64,000 bases of DNA from Flavilitoribacter nigricans DSM 23189 = NBRC 102662 (GTDB taxonomy: Bacteria; Bacteroidota; Bacteroidia; Chitinophagales; Saprospiraceae), in the NCBI RefSeq assembly GCF_002646595.1, contig NZ_PDUD01000054.1, positions 1 to 64,000 of the forward strand. The letters are read 5' to 3'. Both the position numbers and the translations under genes were made by a program. Each line of letters opens with the position of its first letter. Position 1 is the stretch's first letter. The notes beneath the pieces are model-generated. The model had not been told where the DNA came from, made no database searches, and saw only the letters and a program-made list of their open reading frames with translations. Positions 1 through 10,300 of this stretch are shown in pieces.

Positions 1-84
1 ACCAGACGTATCCATTCTGGTATAGGAGGTATTTCTCCGAAAGAAATGTATTATCGATTAACTCAACTAAAACAGACAACCTAG
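1..84 (+). mobile_element. 3' end of an IS3-type transposase (OrfB), truncated by window edge
   Basis: Frame 1 reads TRRIHSGIGGISPKEMYYRL and ends at a TAG at 82-84. The RRIHSxIG...SPxE pattern is the usual C-terminus of the IS3-family DDE integrase. Only the last 27 codons are inside the window, so group and integrity cannot be judged. The right terminal repeat should lie just downstream (about 90-120, containing TGTCCACTATTC), but its exact end cannot be fixed without the left end. Confidence 0.75.
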
Positions 85-126
85 CCCAATTCACTGTCCA
101 CTATTCTGAGGAGTTCCACTACCCGC

Positions 127-187
127 TCTCCAAGTCTCCAAGTCACCAGGTCTCCAAATCGTCTCCTTGTCTCCAAGTCACTAAGTC
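127..187. repeat. Degenerate short tandem repeat, CTCCAAGTC units
   Basis: The stretch is built of imperfect 8-10 base units related to TCTCCAAGTC, TCACCAGGTC, TCTCCAAATC and TCACTAAGTC. On the minus strand this reads as GACTTGGAGACTTGG-like repeats. The repeat begins exactly at the TAG stop of the HEAT-repeat gene, which lies inside a GACTTAG unit. No open reading frame or hairpin explains it. It sits between the IS3 tail and the HEAT-repeat gene. Confidence 0.7.
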
Positions 188-1995
188 TTCCTCAACAGGG
201 CCTGTAGGTAATAATAGCTTTTGAACAAAAGGGAATTGTGAAGTCGTGCTTTTCGTTTGGAACGCCGGGACAGATCCTGGAGAACTTTAAGGTAAGGTTC
301 GTGACGGGATGGTTCCTTATTAATTATGCGCCGCACGTTGTCGTCGGGATCATCCTTGAGTGCCTTCCAGGCCGCTTCAATCTCCGGATCGGAAGCGTAT
401 TGGAGGCCCTTTACGGCTTCGGTCCTTACGTAGCTGTTGGTATGCTTTAATGCTTCCAGAAAAGTCGGGCATATTGCTGGATCAAACGGCACGTGCTCCA
501 GTACCCGGTTGATTGCTCTCATGCTCCCGAGCTGGATAAGCACATCTTTATTTTCCACCAGCGGCAGCAACTTTGGAATATATGCGGCCTTGTTAACCCT
601 ACCCGCGATATTTCCCAAACTATTGGCGACCTCCTTCACCACATCCCGATGGTCATCTTTCAGCAGCTCAAAAAATTTTTCTTCCAGCCTTTCGGAAAAC
701 TGAAAATTGACATGATCGTACTGATGGCAAATTACGCCGATCTGGATGACCCCAGCCTGCCGAACGAAAGGGGAGGCATGTTCCAGAAGCTGGTACAGGT
801 GATCGGGTACGCTGGCGTTGTAGCGCTTTGCGATCAAACTTGGCGTGGCATAAGCAATATTCAGGTTTTGTTTTTTCTCCAGCAGACGGGGTAAGATCCA
901 GATGAATTCCTCCGCCCGCGGCAACAGGTAGGGATTTTTGATATTGTGGAAGCGGGCCAACACATTTTGCATGTATTCCGGTTTCTTCTCGTCGTAAAAA
1001 TTCGGTTTGATCCGATCCAGGATATCTCCATCCGAAATACCCCGGGAACGCAGGATCTTTTCTGCTTCATTACCGGCAAACCGCAACGGTCCGCAGAGGA
1101 CTTCCCAGGCGATCTCCGTCACTTCCGGGGTATGGAAATTTTTTAATGCCATCAGGATATTGGTGACCAACTGCTCGGGTTTGTTGGTCTTTGTTTCCTC
1201 CCGATAGGCCTTCAGGGCAATATCATAAACTTCCTGGTCCTGATAAACCGACAGGCCCTTTAGTATTTCTGAGCGTATATTCTGATAGGGCTCACTCCCA
1301 TAGAGTTCAAGCAGTATAGCCCGGTTTTCGGGTTCGGGAAATTTGACGAGGACTTCGCCGGCCAGGCGTCCAACATGATTCGGTGTCATGAAAGGCAGTA
1401 CGGATCGCACCACAGCCGGCGCCAGAGGAAATTTGTAATATCCCAGATGACGGCATGCATCCGCCAGTCTCTGCTCCTCTTCTCTGAGCAATACCGAAAG
1501 AGAACGGCAGCTTTTCCGAATTATCTCCAGATATTTCGCCGGGCTGAAATGGAATAGTTCAAAAAGATCACGCGTCCACGGATCCCGTACTTTTCCCAGA
1601 TCGGGAGGTAAATCGTTTAGATTCAAGGCTTTTTTTCGTTCGCGAATGAGACTTAACAATGGCTCCAGGCTCTCATCTTCGTGCAGGTCCAGGGTGGCGA
1701 TGGGTAGAGCGAAGCGGCAGATATTCGGGAAGTTCTCGATGCGTGGTTTCCAGCGATCGTACTGATCCCCCAGCATCATGCGCTGCGCCTGTTCCGGTAA
1801 CTGCAGAAATAAATTTTCTATCTCGATCACTTCGCCATAAACGGTGGCCGTGATCAGGTATTCATACCGGTTTTCACCAATCTCGGCCGAGATGGTGGTT
1901 TTGATGAGATCATCAGAGTGTACATTATTTTCTTTCATGAGCGCAAAAACATCTTTTTCAAACAGTGAGTTCCGGTGGGGATATCCGTAGATCAT
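181..1995 (-). CDS. HEAT-repeat domain protein
   Basis: This 604-residue protein has no signal peptide or membrane segment, so it is probably cytosolic. The second half shows recurring helical repeats typical of HEAT/PBS-lyase proteins, for example SPFVRQAGVIQIG, HRDVVKEVANSLGNIAG, NSYVRTEAVKGL and DDNVRRIINK, spaced about 40 residues apart. Such repeats form protein-binding solenoids; no catalytic motif is visible. The first 150 residues are not recognised. It is the last gene of the minus-strand SusC/SusD locus, 59 bases downstream of the GH130-type gene, and its stop codon falls at the edge of a short tandem repeat. The role is unknown; a scaffold or regulator for the locus is only a guess. 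Confidence 0.75.
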   Translation of the reverse strand: MIYGYPHRNSLFEKDVFALMKENNVHSDDLIKTTISAEIGENRYEYLITATVYGEVIEIENLFLQLPEQAQRMMLGDQYDRWKPRIENFPNICRFALPIATLDLHEDESLEPLLSLIRERKKALNLNDLPPDLGKVRDPWTRDLFELFHFSPAKYLEIIRKSCRSLSVLLREEEQRLADACRHLGYYKFPLAPAVVRSVLPFMTPNHVGRLAGEVLVKFPEPENRAILLELYGSEPYQNIRSEILKGLSVYQDQEVYDIALKAYREETKTNKPEQLVTNILMALKNFHTPEVTEIAWEVLCGPLRFAGNEAEKILRSRGISDGDILDRIKPNFYDEKKPEYMQNVLARFHNIKNPYLLPRAEEFIWILPRLLEKKQNLNIAYATPSLIAKRYNASVPDHLYQLLEHASPFVRQAGVIQIGVICHQYDHVNFQFSERLEEKFFELLKDDHRDVVKEVANSLGNIAGRVNKAAYIPKLLPLVENKDVLIQLGSMRAINRVLEHVPFDPAICPTFLEALKHTNSYVRTEAVKGLQYASDPEIEAAWKALKDDPDDNVRRIINKEPSRHEPYLKVLQDLSRRSKRKARLHNSLLFKSYYYLQALLRKT

Positions 1996-2054
1996 TGGTT
2001 CCGGGAGGGACTTGATCTGAATTCCATCCCGGCTCCTCTTCTTTACCTATCCAG

Positions 2055-3158
2055 CTACTCCTGTACCGCCACGGCAATTCTCGAATCCGCCGTCCCGTAG
2101 TAGAGGAACCATTTATCCTGAAAATAGACCAGGCCTTCCACAAAACATACTTCATTCACTTCACCTACTTTCTCGTAAGGTTTATCCGGATGGATAAAGT
2201 AGCCCTCGGTACGGTCGATCAGTTTATAGGGATACCGGGCATCAAACAGCGCCTGTCCGGCGGCGTAAGTAAACTTCGGCAGCGCGGCATCGTTAAAATT
2301 TGCGGCATTGCTGCCGTTATAGATCAGCACTACGCCTTCGTCCCGCAGCAGCGCATACGGTCCCGGCTCCACCAGTCGACTATCAAAGTATCCCATCCGG
2401 GGATGCAATACGGAAATGAGTTGCCCGTTTTCGGCATTCTCAGCGACCTCCCAGTGAATGAGATCTTCGGAAGTAGCCATGAAAAGGTCGGTATCGCCAA
2501 AATACATCCAGTATTTACCGTCAATTTTGGTCGCGATCATCCGGCTACCGTCACGTTTGGCAATGATGGCTCCCGATTTCGACCAGGTATCCCGGTATTT
2601 TCCGTAGCCCATTACCAGGCCGTGCTTGGTCCAGGTGGTCAGGTCCCGGGAACTGGCGAGGCAGAGCCGGGCCGTTTTGCCATCGTAGGCCGTGTAGGTC
2701 ATGATGTAGCGGCCATCTTCACTTTCCACAATACGCGGATCTTCTACGCCCCCCGGCCATTCGTAACGTTTCAGACTATCTTCCGCCGGATAGAATACAG
2801 GAGCGGCCTGTTTTTCGAAATGCAGCCCATCCGAACTCATCGCCAGTCCCAGACGGGAAGTCATTTGTTGGTCCTGCGCCCGGTAGAGCATGTAGACCTT
2901 GCCATCTTTGACTACCGCCGTGGGATTGAGCACATTCCGCGCTTCCCAATTGACGGTTGCACCCCGCAGGGGGGCCGCAAAACCGACGGAAGTATCGGGT
3001 TGCATAATGGGATTGATGCTGTCCACCTTGACGAAATTCGAAAACGCCCAGGATCCCGGATCTTTTTCCGCAACCGGAGCTGTTGTTACATCCCGACAGG
3101 AAGTCAGCAATCCGCTGATAACTACGAATACTATCCAAAAATAATTCCGTCCCAACAT
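2055..3158 (-). CDS. GH130-type glycoside phosphorylase/hydrolase, lipoprotein
   Basis: The 367-residue protein starts with a lipoprotein signal (lipobox LLTSC, Cys21), so it should be membrane anchored on the periplasmic side or at the surface. The body is a five-bladed beta-propeller-like sequence with WEARNVLNPTAVV (71-83), repeated blade strands such as DGKVYMLYRA, and GGVEDPRI at 136-143. The GGVEDPR motif with its Asp is characteristic of GH130, a family of beta-mannoside phosphorylases and some mannosidases. Substrate cannot be read from the sequence. An exported member next to SusC/SusD is more likely a hydrolase than a phosphate-dependent cytosolic phosphorylase. A GH43-like propeller is the alternative. 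Confidence 0.75.
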   Translation of the reverse strand: MLGRNYFWIVFVVISGLLTSCRDVTTAPVAEKDPGSWAFSNFVKVDSINPIMQPDTSVGFAAPLRGATVNWEARNVLNPTAVVKDGKVYMLYRAQDQQMTSRLGLAMSSDGLHFEKQAAPVFYPAEDSLKRYEWPGGVEDPRIVESEDGRYIMTYTAYDGKTARLCLASSRDLTTWTKHGLVMGYGKYRDTWSKSGAIIAKRDGSRMIATKIDGKYWMYFGDTDLFMATSEDLIHWEVAENAENGQLISVLHPRMGYFDSRLVEPGPYALLRDEGVVLIYNGSNAANFNDAALPKFTYAAGQALFDARYPYKLIDRTEGYFIHPDKPYEKVGEVNEVCFVEGLVYFQDKWFLYYGTADSRIAVAVQE

Positions 3159-3255
3159 AGAAATTTAGTTTTAGCAGGAACCGCACGACCGATCAGGCTA
3201 TCGTTGCCTTTTGGAATCAAGTTTTGCAACCGTTTCCAGGCCCACTTTCGATTTC

Positions 3256-4155
3256 CTATTCCACTTTTAACCGCAAGGTCGGTTCACCTTCCAGATAACC
3301 TAAAGACTCGAGGAATTTATCGGTCTCCAGCACCGTGTGGTAATAAAATTCCGGACTGCGATAATTGAAGAAACCGTGTCCGGCCCCTTCGTACAGATGG
3401 AGATCGCAGCGGCTGCCCACTTTTTCCATGACCGTCTGATAGTATTCGCCGGTCGCTACGGGGATCAGGCGATCTTCGGTACCGAGGAAAAAAATAGTTG
3501 GCGGAGCGCCCGCGCGAATGTTGTGCAAGGGAGAAAAGGCGTAAAAGTGCTCCCCTATCCTTTCGAAACCGTAGCCGCCGGGGCCGTTATCGATCACCGG
3601 ATTGAACAGTACCAGCGCATTGGGCACACAACTTACGGACAGATCATCGGTGGATTCATTGTAGGGTTGGACCAGAGCCGTAGCCGCCGCCAGATGCCCG
3701 CCGGCCGAACCACCCGAGGCGATCAGCTGATCGGGATCGATCCGAAATCGGGCGGCATTTTTCCGGATGTAACGAATGGCGGATTTAGCATCCATCAGCG
3801 ATTCAAAAGGAGTAGTCTTTTGCCTGGACCTGACCCGATAATCCGCCAGGAAGCAGACGATGCCCCGCTTGGAGAGGTATCTGGCGTGCGGTTCGAATTG
3901 ACTGACCGATCCACCATTCCAGCCACCGCCGAAAAAGAAAACCATGGCGGGATAGTCGCGGCCGGCCTCCATTTGCTCCGGATAGTAAATATCCATCTGC
4001 AGGGCAACGGTATCGATCTGTTTATAAATAACGCTATCCACTTCCTGAGCGGAAACGGATAGTGTCATACTGAGCAAAAGAAAGGTGATTAATGTGAAGC
4101 GGTTACGACCGGTGCGTACGACCGGGCGTTCAGTGGTTTTTCGTAAATTTTCCAT
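3256..4155 (-). CDS. Exported alpha/beta-hydrolase (acetyl-esterase-like)
   Basis: A 299-residue alpha/beta-hydrolase with an N-terminal signal sequence (hydrophobic segment about 21-35, ending VSAQ). The oxyanion-hole strand is FFFGGGW (73-79), the nucleophile elbow is GGSAGG with Ser150, and the acid and base are probably Asp228 (GTEDRL) and His260 (GAGHGF). The whole triad is therefore present. The HGGG-type loop and GxSAGG elbow match the hormone-sensitive-lipase/BD-FAE esterase group, which removes acetyl or feruloyl groups from sugars or small esters. It lies 97 bases upstream of the GH130-type gene and 27 bases downstream of the CRTAC1-type gene, suggesting a co-transcribed exported enzyme set. 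Confidence 0.8.
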   Translation of the reverse strand: MENLRKTTERPVVRTGRNRFTLITFLLLSMTLSVSAQEVDSVIYKQIDTVALQMDIYYPEQMEAGRDYPAMVFFFGGGWNGGSVSQFEPHARYLSKRGIVCFLADYRVRSRQKTTPFESLMDAKSAIRYIRKNAARFRIDPDQLIASGGSAGGHLAAATALVQPYNESTDDLSVSCVPNALVLFNPVIDNGPGGYGFERIGEHFYAFSPLHNIRAGAPPTIFFLGTEDRLIPVATGEYYQTVMEKVGSRCDLHLYEGAGHGFFNYRSPEFYYHTVLETDKFLESLGYLEGEPTLRLKVE

Positions 4156-4182
4156 TTTGGAAAACTACTAAAACTTTTCAAA

Positions 4183-5904
4183 TCAGCCAGCCATTTTGGA
4201 ACGCCCTTTCGCCCGGAAGGCAAAAAAAGCGATGCCGATTAAAACCGCGAAAAAGCTCACGTAAAACATCGTGCCCATACCCGGACGTTCTGGTTCCACC
4301 ACCGTGATCATTTCGTTGACGGGCTGATCGAGCAGTACCTGTTTTTCACCACCGGTCCAGGTGATGATCAGTGAATCGATGCGATCGGCAGTCCCCAGAC
4401 CGAAATGGGCAATGGTAGAGTTTTGCGACAAGTGACTGGAGCCACCCCCGTCAATTTCCCGCAGCTGGTGCTTCCCTCCTGCAACGACCTCCACGCGGGA
4501 ACCCAGTCCGTGCGTTTCGGCTTCGTTACCCTCTAGTTTCACTTTGACCCAATTGCCTTTAGCCAGATCATTACGGAATAATTTGGTAGTGGATTCCACC
4601 GGATAATCATAGACGGCTTCCTGATTGATCACCAGCAGGTCCAGATCGCCATCGTTATCGTAATCGAATACCACGGAACCGCGACCGAGACCGTAATCCG
4701 CGAGGCCCATCGGGCGGGCATTATCCACAAATTTCCCATCGTTGTTCTCAAAGTAGAAGTTGCCCATGGGTACGCAGTTCGGGTTGAGGTCACCGTTAGC
4801 TACGAACAGGTCCAGATCGCCATCGTGGTCGAAATCCGCAAAATTGGCGCCCCAACTGATCGCCAACTGGTGCAGTTGCATTTCTTTCAGCTTATCAACA
4901 AAGGGTTTCCCCGGTCCCTGACTGACCATAAAACGATTGAACCGGATATTGGTAATGAAATAATCCAGCAGGCCGTCTTCATTCACATCCCCTACCGCCG
5001 CACCCATGGCATTGATCTTGAGATCCATGGCCAGTGAGTCGGCTACATCGACAAATTTCTTTTTCGGATAGAGGTTTTCCAGCAGGAGGTTGGGGGTGCG
5101 CTTGTAACCAAAGTCGTGGTTGACCAGCAGGTCCTGATCGCCGTCGTTATCAAAATCCGTAAAAATGCCGCCGAACCCAAATCCTTTGTGCGATAAGCCG
5201 TATTCCTCGTACTCATTCTCAAATCGTCTTCCGTCCTGATTGATCAGCAGGTAACCTTTCGAAGTCTGGTGCGCAGCCACGATCGTCGCATCACTGATGT
5301 AGTTCAGGCCCCCTTCGTACTCGTGGAAATAGTTGCCGACGTACAGATCCGGATAACCGTCTCCGTTTACATCCCCGAAATTGGCGCCGGTGCTGAAGGA
5401 ATACATCTGATCCAATCCGAATTCCGAAGTTACATCCCGAAAGGTATTATCGCCCTGGTTCAGGAAGAGCAGGTTGATCTCCCGGGGGATGGTCTTCACG
5501 CTGTCTTTGGAAGTGATGGTGGTAATAAAGAGGTCCACCCAGCCGTCCCGGTTGATGTCCGCTCCGACCACGCCCTGGGTGACATAATGCCGGGTCAGTT
5601 CCAGACCCGATCCTTCGTAAATATTTTTGAATGTCCCGTCCCCATTGTTGAGATAGAGCACATCTTCGTTCATACCGCTGGTGAGGTACAGGTCTTCGAA
5701 GCCGTCATTATTCAGATCGAATACGCAGATCCCACCGCCGAACATGCCTTCGTACACTTTGAAGGTATGTTCGATACCGGCCGATTGCGTCACATCGACG
5801 AAGGGGGTTTGACCGAAGAGCATTCCGGCCCAGGCGACCAGCAGGATGATCGTGCAGGATTTCCGTACCATAGACCACTTACATTTTTTATTAATTCCAC
5901 GCAT
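4183..5904 (-). CDS. CRTAC1-family VCBS/FG-GAP protein with ASPIC/UnbV domain
   Basis: The protein has a signal peptide (core about 15-31) and then multiple FG-GAP/VCBS blades with calcium-binding-like signatures such as DLNNDGFEDLYL, DINRDGWVDLFI, DVNGDGYPDLYVG and DYDNDGDLDLLV. An ASPIC/UnbV region follows at about 450-530 (GLGSRVEVVAGGKHQLREI, HFGLGTADRIDSLIITW). The C-terminus carries a hydrophobic segment (about 545-563, FYVSFFAVLIGIAFFAF) followed by basic residues, so it appears membrane anchored at its tail. The domain order is that of CRTAC1-type proteins, whose molecular role in bacteria is unclear. An internal ATG 11 codons in (5871) is an alternative start. It shares its architecture with the larger neighbour at 7393-10758. 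Confidence 0.85.
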   Translation of the reverse strand: MRGINKKCKWSMVRKSCTIILLVAWAGMLFGQTPFVDVTQSAGIEHTFKVYEGMFGGGICVFDLNNDGFEDLYLTSGMNEDVLYLNNGDGTFKNIYEGSGLELTRHYVTQGVVGADINRDGWVDLFITTITSKDSVKTIPREINLLFLNQGDNTFRDVTSEFGLDQMYSFSTGANFGDVNGDGYPDLYVGNYFHEYEGGLNYISDATIVAAHQTSKGYLLINQDGRRFENEYEEYGLSHKGFGFGGIFTDFDNDGDQDLLVNHDFGYKRTPNLLLENLYPKKKFVDVADSLAMDLKINAMGAAVGDVNEDGLLDYFITNIRFNRFMVSQGPGKPFVDKLKEMQLHQLAISWGANFADFDHDGDLDLFVANGDLNPNCVPMGNFYFENNDGKFVDNARPMGLADYGLGRGSVVFDYDNDGDLDLLVINQEAVYDYPVESTTKLFRNDLAKGNWVKVKLEGNEAETHGLGSRVEVVAGGKHQLREIDGGGSSHLSQNSTIAHFGLGTADRIDSLIITWTGGEKQVLLDQPVNEMITVVEPERPGMGTMFYVSFFAVLIGIAFFAFRAKGRSKMAG

Positions 5905-5939
5905 ACCTCTGTTTTAAATTACGGGGTGATCCGGATGGA

Positions 5940-7322
5940 TTACATATCCCGTTTCCAGTTCAGTGCATTCACATTTCCGGCAACGACCTGTCCTTTTTCC
6001 AGGCCCACGTCATTATCCTGCGGGGTGTGAATACCACCGTAAAAGCGGGAGTCCGCCGTTTCCCGGGCAACCCCCCAGAATTGGGTGAACGGGCGTTCCC
6101 GGAAATCGACATCCCGGAGTTCATCCCGGGGGCGTCCGACGTGGGAGCTATCCACAAACGTAAAATCCTCTCCGTACAGATCGATCAGTACGGTGGCCGC
6201 AGCCGAAGCCTGAATGGCGTGGCCGGATGGGAAAGCCGGAAAAGGAGGATCGGGCCAGAAGGACTCCCATTCCGGATCAATGAATTGTGGAATGTAGGTA
6301 TTCGGACGTTCGGAGAAAAAGTGAAATTTCCATTTCCAGCAATTGATGAAAGCGTCCGCTACCGCCATACCCACCCGGGCGTAGGTTTCCGCGCACTTGA
6401 TCAATTCCGGATTTTTATCTTTCAGCACCAGGGTAGCGATGTAGTAGGAATGTCCCGGAGGCGTAAAGGTCTCATCCGGATCATCTCCCCACCAGATGGC
6501 GATCTCTTTTTCCTGCTGGGTCAGTTCCAGGTCTTTTTCGTAAACCGCCAAGAACTGCTGGTAATAGGGGGAACCCGGTGTCGTATCGTAGGGAAGGATC
6601 TCGGGTAAAGGTATTTCGGAATTCCGGGGCAGAAAAGTCCGATTATCCCCCCAGTAAGGATGCAGAGGATGGTGGCTGAAGGACTGGGCGTACAGGGGCG
6701 GCTTCCAGGAGCCGGGAAATTGACGATGCTCCAGTTCCTTATCGAAATTGTGCAGATAGCCCCGGTGACCGCCGTCGGTCTTGGACCATTCGAAAATAGC
6801 CTGCGCTACGGATTTACCGTACGCGACCGACCGTTCCGTCATGGCCTCCATGCCCGCTTCCATGCCAAATGACTGGTAGTAGAGCGATTCCAGTGAGTCG
6901 ATCTTTACCTTATTGGAATCAGAAGTCTGGTTGTACAGGCTTCGGATGATCTCCGCCTGCCCGGCGTTGAGGACCAGCAGCCAGTTGTATTCCGCGTCGG
7001 CTTCCGGTGAGGGCAGACTGCCCAGTTCGTTGAGCTGTCCCGCCAGCGACTGGTATTCCGGATAACCGTTGACGATGGATTCGTACATGGTCAGTCCGAT
7101 GTAACCAAAGCAACGGGAAGCATAGGTCGGAGAATTGGCGGGGGTGGTCTTGGCCAGATAAGTGGATAATTCACCCCAGCCGATCGCCACTTCCTGCGGG
7201 GTGAAAGTCGGCACCTCGGATGCTTCCGTCGGTTCATTGACCGAGCAGGAGGCAAGCAGTAGTGCCAGCGTTAAAAGAAGACTAATCTGTTTATAGCTTT
7301 TGTCAATGATGTCTAAAATCAT
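5940..7322 (-). CDS. Vanadium-dependent haloperoxidase / PAP2-superfamily lipoprotein
   Basis: This 460-residue protein has a lipobox LLASC (Cys26). The C-terminal quarter carries the acid phosphatase/vanadate-binding signatures: PSGH at about 365-368 and SRFYGGIH with Arg426 and His432, the last being the residue that covalently binds vanadate or forms the phospho-enzyme in the superfamily. The Lys/Arg of the first motif probably lies in FHFFSERPNTY (about 330-340), though this is less certain. The length and overall layout fit vanadium haloperoxidase-like proteins rather than short PAP2 phosphatases. Halide activity cannot be predicted from these motifs. It sits between the two VCBS/ASPIC genes, 35 bases from the downstream one. 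Confidence 0.8.
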   Translation of the reverse strand: MILDIIDKSYKQISLLLTLALLLASCSVNEPTEASEVPTFTPQEVAIGWGELSTYLAKTTPANSPTYASRCFGYIGLTMYESIVNGYPEYQSLAGQLNELGSLPSPEADAEYNWLLVLNAGQAEIIRSLYNQTSDSNKVKIDSLESLYYQSFGMEAGMEAMTERSVAYGKSVAQAIFEWSKTDGGHRGYLHNFDKELEHRQFPGSWKPPLYAQSFSHHPLHPYWGDNRTFLPRNSEIPLPEILPYDTTPGSPYYQQFLAVYEKDLELTQQEKEIAIWWGDDPDETFTPPGHSYYIATLVLKDKNPELIKCAETYARVGMAVADAFINCWKWKFHFFSERPNTYIPQFIDPEWESFWPDPPFPAFPSGHAIQASAAATVLIDLYGEDFTFVDSSHVGRPRDELRDVDFRERPFTQFWGVARETADSRFYGGIHTPQDNDVGLEKGQVVAGNVNALNWKRDM

Positions 7323-7392
7323 GGCTCCTGTTTTTGATATCCATTTTGGGGTAGCAGGTGTTTGGTGAGGGAGCGCGGGCTATCGCTTACGT

Positions 7393-10300
7393 TTAGTTTT
7401 TCCGGTAGGCCTTTACCGGGCCTTCGCTCAGGCCAAAAAGTAAAGTATTATCCAGTTCAACCACGCTGCGCACATCGCCTTTAATCGCAAATCCGGAGGT
7501 CTGCTGATCGATATACCGGAAGCCACCGCGGCCGTCCCCTTCGAGCAAAATACCATAGTTGGCGTCGAACCGCCCCAGACGAAGTTTAGCGTGGCTGTTG
7601 TTGCCGCAGAGCAGCAGGTCTTTATTACCATCCGCGTTATAATCCAGTACGGTAACCGTGTAGACCGGAGCAAACTGAGCTTCCACGGGCAGAGCAGCCG
7701 GTTCAAATTTCCCGCTACCACTCAGGAAAAGGGTCGTTTCCATGCGATTCGCTTCCAGTCGTTTGGCATCACGCAATTCCTCCGTAGCGAAGATGTCCCC
7801 GATCGTCAGGTCAGCATAATCCTTGTAAGTCGTATAACGGGAACGCAGGCCGGAAAGCTGTCCGAGCATTTCATCGCGGGTGACGTAGGGGTAGCTTTTG
7901 CCCTGAATGTAAAAGCAGAAGATGGGATCTACCGATCCGTTATCGTCAAAATCGGCAAAATAGATCTCCGCCGGTTCCTCGCTGGATACCCTAAACTGGG
8001 TATTGGTGCCGATATTTCCCAGTACAAGGTCCGCCCGTTGGTCACCGTTAAGATCATCCACGGTGATGGTATTCCACCAACCCCGGTATTCTCCATTGAA
8101 AAAGTCCAGGGTACTGTTTTCCAGTTGCCCGTTGGTCAGGCGGTATACAGTGAGCGGCATCCACTCCCCTACCACCAGCAGTTCTTCCGTGCCGTCCTGA
8201 TCAAGGTCGGCCCAGGCGGCATCCGTAACCATCCCCAGGGTACTCAATTCGGGCGCAAGGGCTTCGGTCTGATCCGTAAACCGGCCACTGCCGTCATTGA
8301 TCAGCAGATAACTGGCCGGCGTTTCCGGATACCTTCCGGGGATCACCCGGCCTCCGACAAACAGATCCTGATGACCGTCTCCATTAATGTCTTTCGCCAG
8401 TACCGTTCCTTTGCTAACCAGCATTTCCGGCAGCGCGTCGGCCGAACGGGTAAAATTGCCCTGACCGTCATTGAGATACAGACGATCCTGCAAGGCCTCA
8501 TCCTGAGCGTCCAGATCGTGGTAACCGCCACTCGCCACGTACAGATCCGGATGCCCGTCCCCATTGGCGTCGAACGCAACGGCCGCCGCATCTACAGGTG
8601 CCTGGTCGGCAGTAAAAGCAGGCACATCGACGGGTCGAAATTGCCCGTTCCCGCTTTGCAGATAAAGAGACGCCGCTTGGTTTCGCCCACCTCCGATGAA
8701 GATATCCGGCAGGTCGTCGCCGTTCAGGTCTTCCTTCAGCAGGAAGGGGCCCATATAGGATAGCTCACTGATGAGCAGCGGCTGGCGGTCAAAATCCCGT
8801 ACCTGCATGGTCGGTTCCTGGTGCTTTACGGGTGAGGACACTTCCGTGAAAATGGCGGACTGCTTTCTAGCAGGTGTCCAGGTTTCTGTCGCTTCGCCTT
8901 CCGAAAGTTCAATTACCTGATTGGCCCGCACATCAGTCAGTGTCTGTTGTTTGCCGGACGGCCAGATTACCACCAGTGAGTCAAGAGTTGTGGTAGTGCC
9001 CAGACCAAAATGCATTACCGGAGATACGGAGGAGAGGTAACCTCTGGAAAGATATTGCTCCAGTTTCTGGCGTTGTCCATTGTAAACGGCCAGCACTTTT
9101 GCGCCGATACCCTGGGTATTCATGCCTGCTCCCCGGAGGCGCACCTGGAGGTAGTTATTGTTCAGTTGCCCACCGGCATCATTGCGGTAGATGTAGGCCG
9201 GTTGGTTGATGTTATTGACGATCAGGTCCAGATCACCGTCATTATCCAGGTCGGCGTAGGCAGCTCCGTTACTGTTGGAGGGGCGGTCCATGCCCCAGTT
9301 GGCGGTCCGGTTGGTGAAGCCTTCTCCGTTTTGATTGCTGAAAATATAGTTTACGACATTGGATGCCGGCATATGACCGATGATCTCCAGTACGTCATCC
9401 CGGACCAGCCGCCCTTTGGACTGTACGTAATCATCCATGTATTTTATAAAGTCCAGATTGGTGTAATCCCGGAGATAACCGTTGGTAATGAACAGGTCTT
9501 TCCAGCCGTCGTTGTCATAATCTGCCAGCAGGGCGGCCCAGCTCCAGTCCGTATTGGAAATGCCGGCCATCTGGCCGATCTCACTGAAGGTGCCGTTGCC
9601 GTTGTTCAGTTGCAGCATATTGCGCATATACTGCCGGTGGAAGCCACTCTGTTCGTTCAGGTCAAATTTGGCGTAATTATCCGGGGCCAGCAGGAGTTTC
9701 TGGCGGTAATTATCTTCGGGCAGCATATCGAGCGTCACAATATCCGGCAGACCGTCGTTATTGATATCCGCCACATCATTTCCCATCGAGAAATGGCTGT
9801 TCTGGCCCATACTTTCCTTGATCTTATCCGTAAAGGTACCGTCGCCGTTGTTGATGTACAGATAGTCCGGCACGGCGTAATCATTGGAGATATAAAAATC
9901 GGGCCAGCCGTCTTCGTTGATATCCGTGATGCCAATGCCCAACCCGTAGGTCAGCGCAGAACTGCTGATCCCCACTTCCACCGTAGCGTCGGTGAAGGTA
10001 CCGTCTTGTTGTTTGTACAGGCGGACGCCCTGCAAGGGATCATCTTTTTGCAACACGGCCTTTGTGGCCGATACATTGAGTACCGGTAAATTTTTGGGGT
10101 TGTGGTTCAATAAAAGGGCGTCCAGGTCGCCGTCCCGGTCATAATCAAAAAAGTAAGCCTGATTGCTGTAGCCGGCACTGGCCAGGCCGTAAGCCTCCGC
10201 CATTTCCCGGAACAGCGGGGTTCCGTTGGTACCTACACCCTGGTTGATGAACAACTGGTTCTGGCGTTTTTCATTGGGGAGCGCTCCGGAATAGGAAATG

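Noticed and set aside
2190-3368. Plus-strand frame of 392 codons opposite the GH130-type gene
   Set aside because: Antisense shadow of the lipoprotein gene; no recognisable domain and no ribosome or promoter context.
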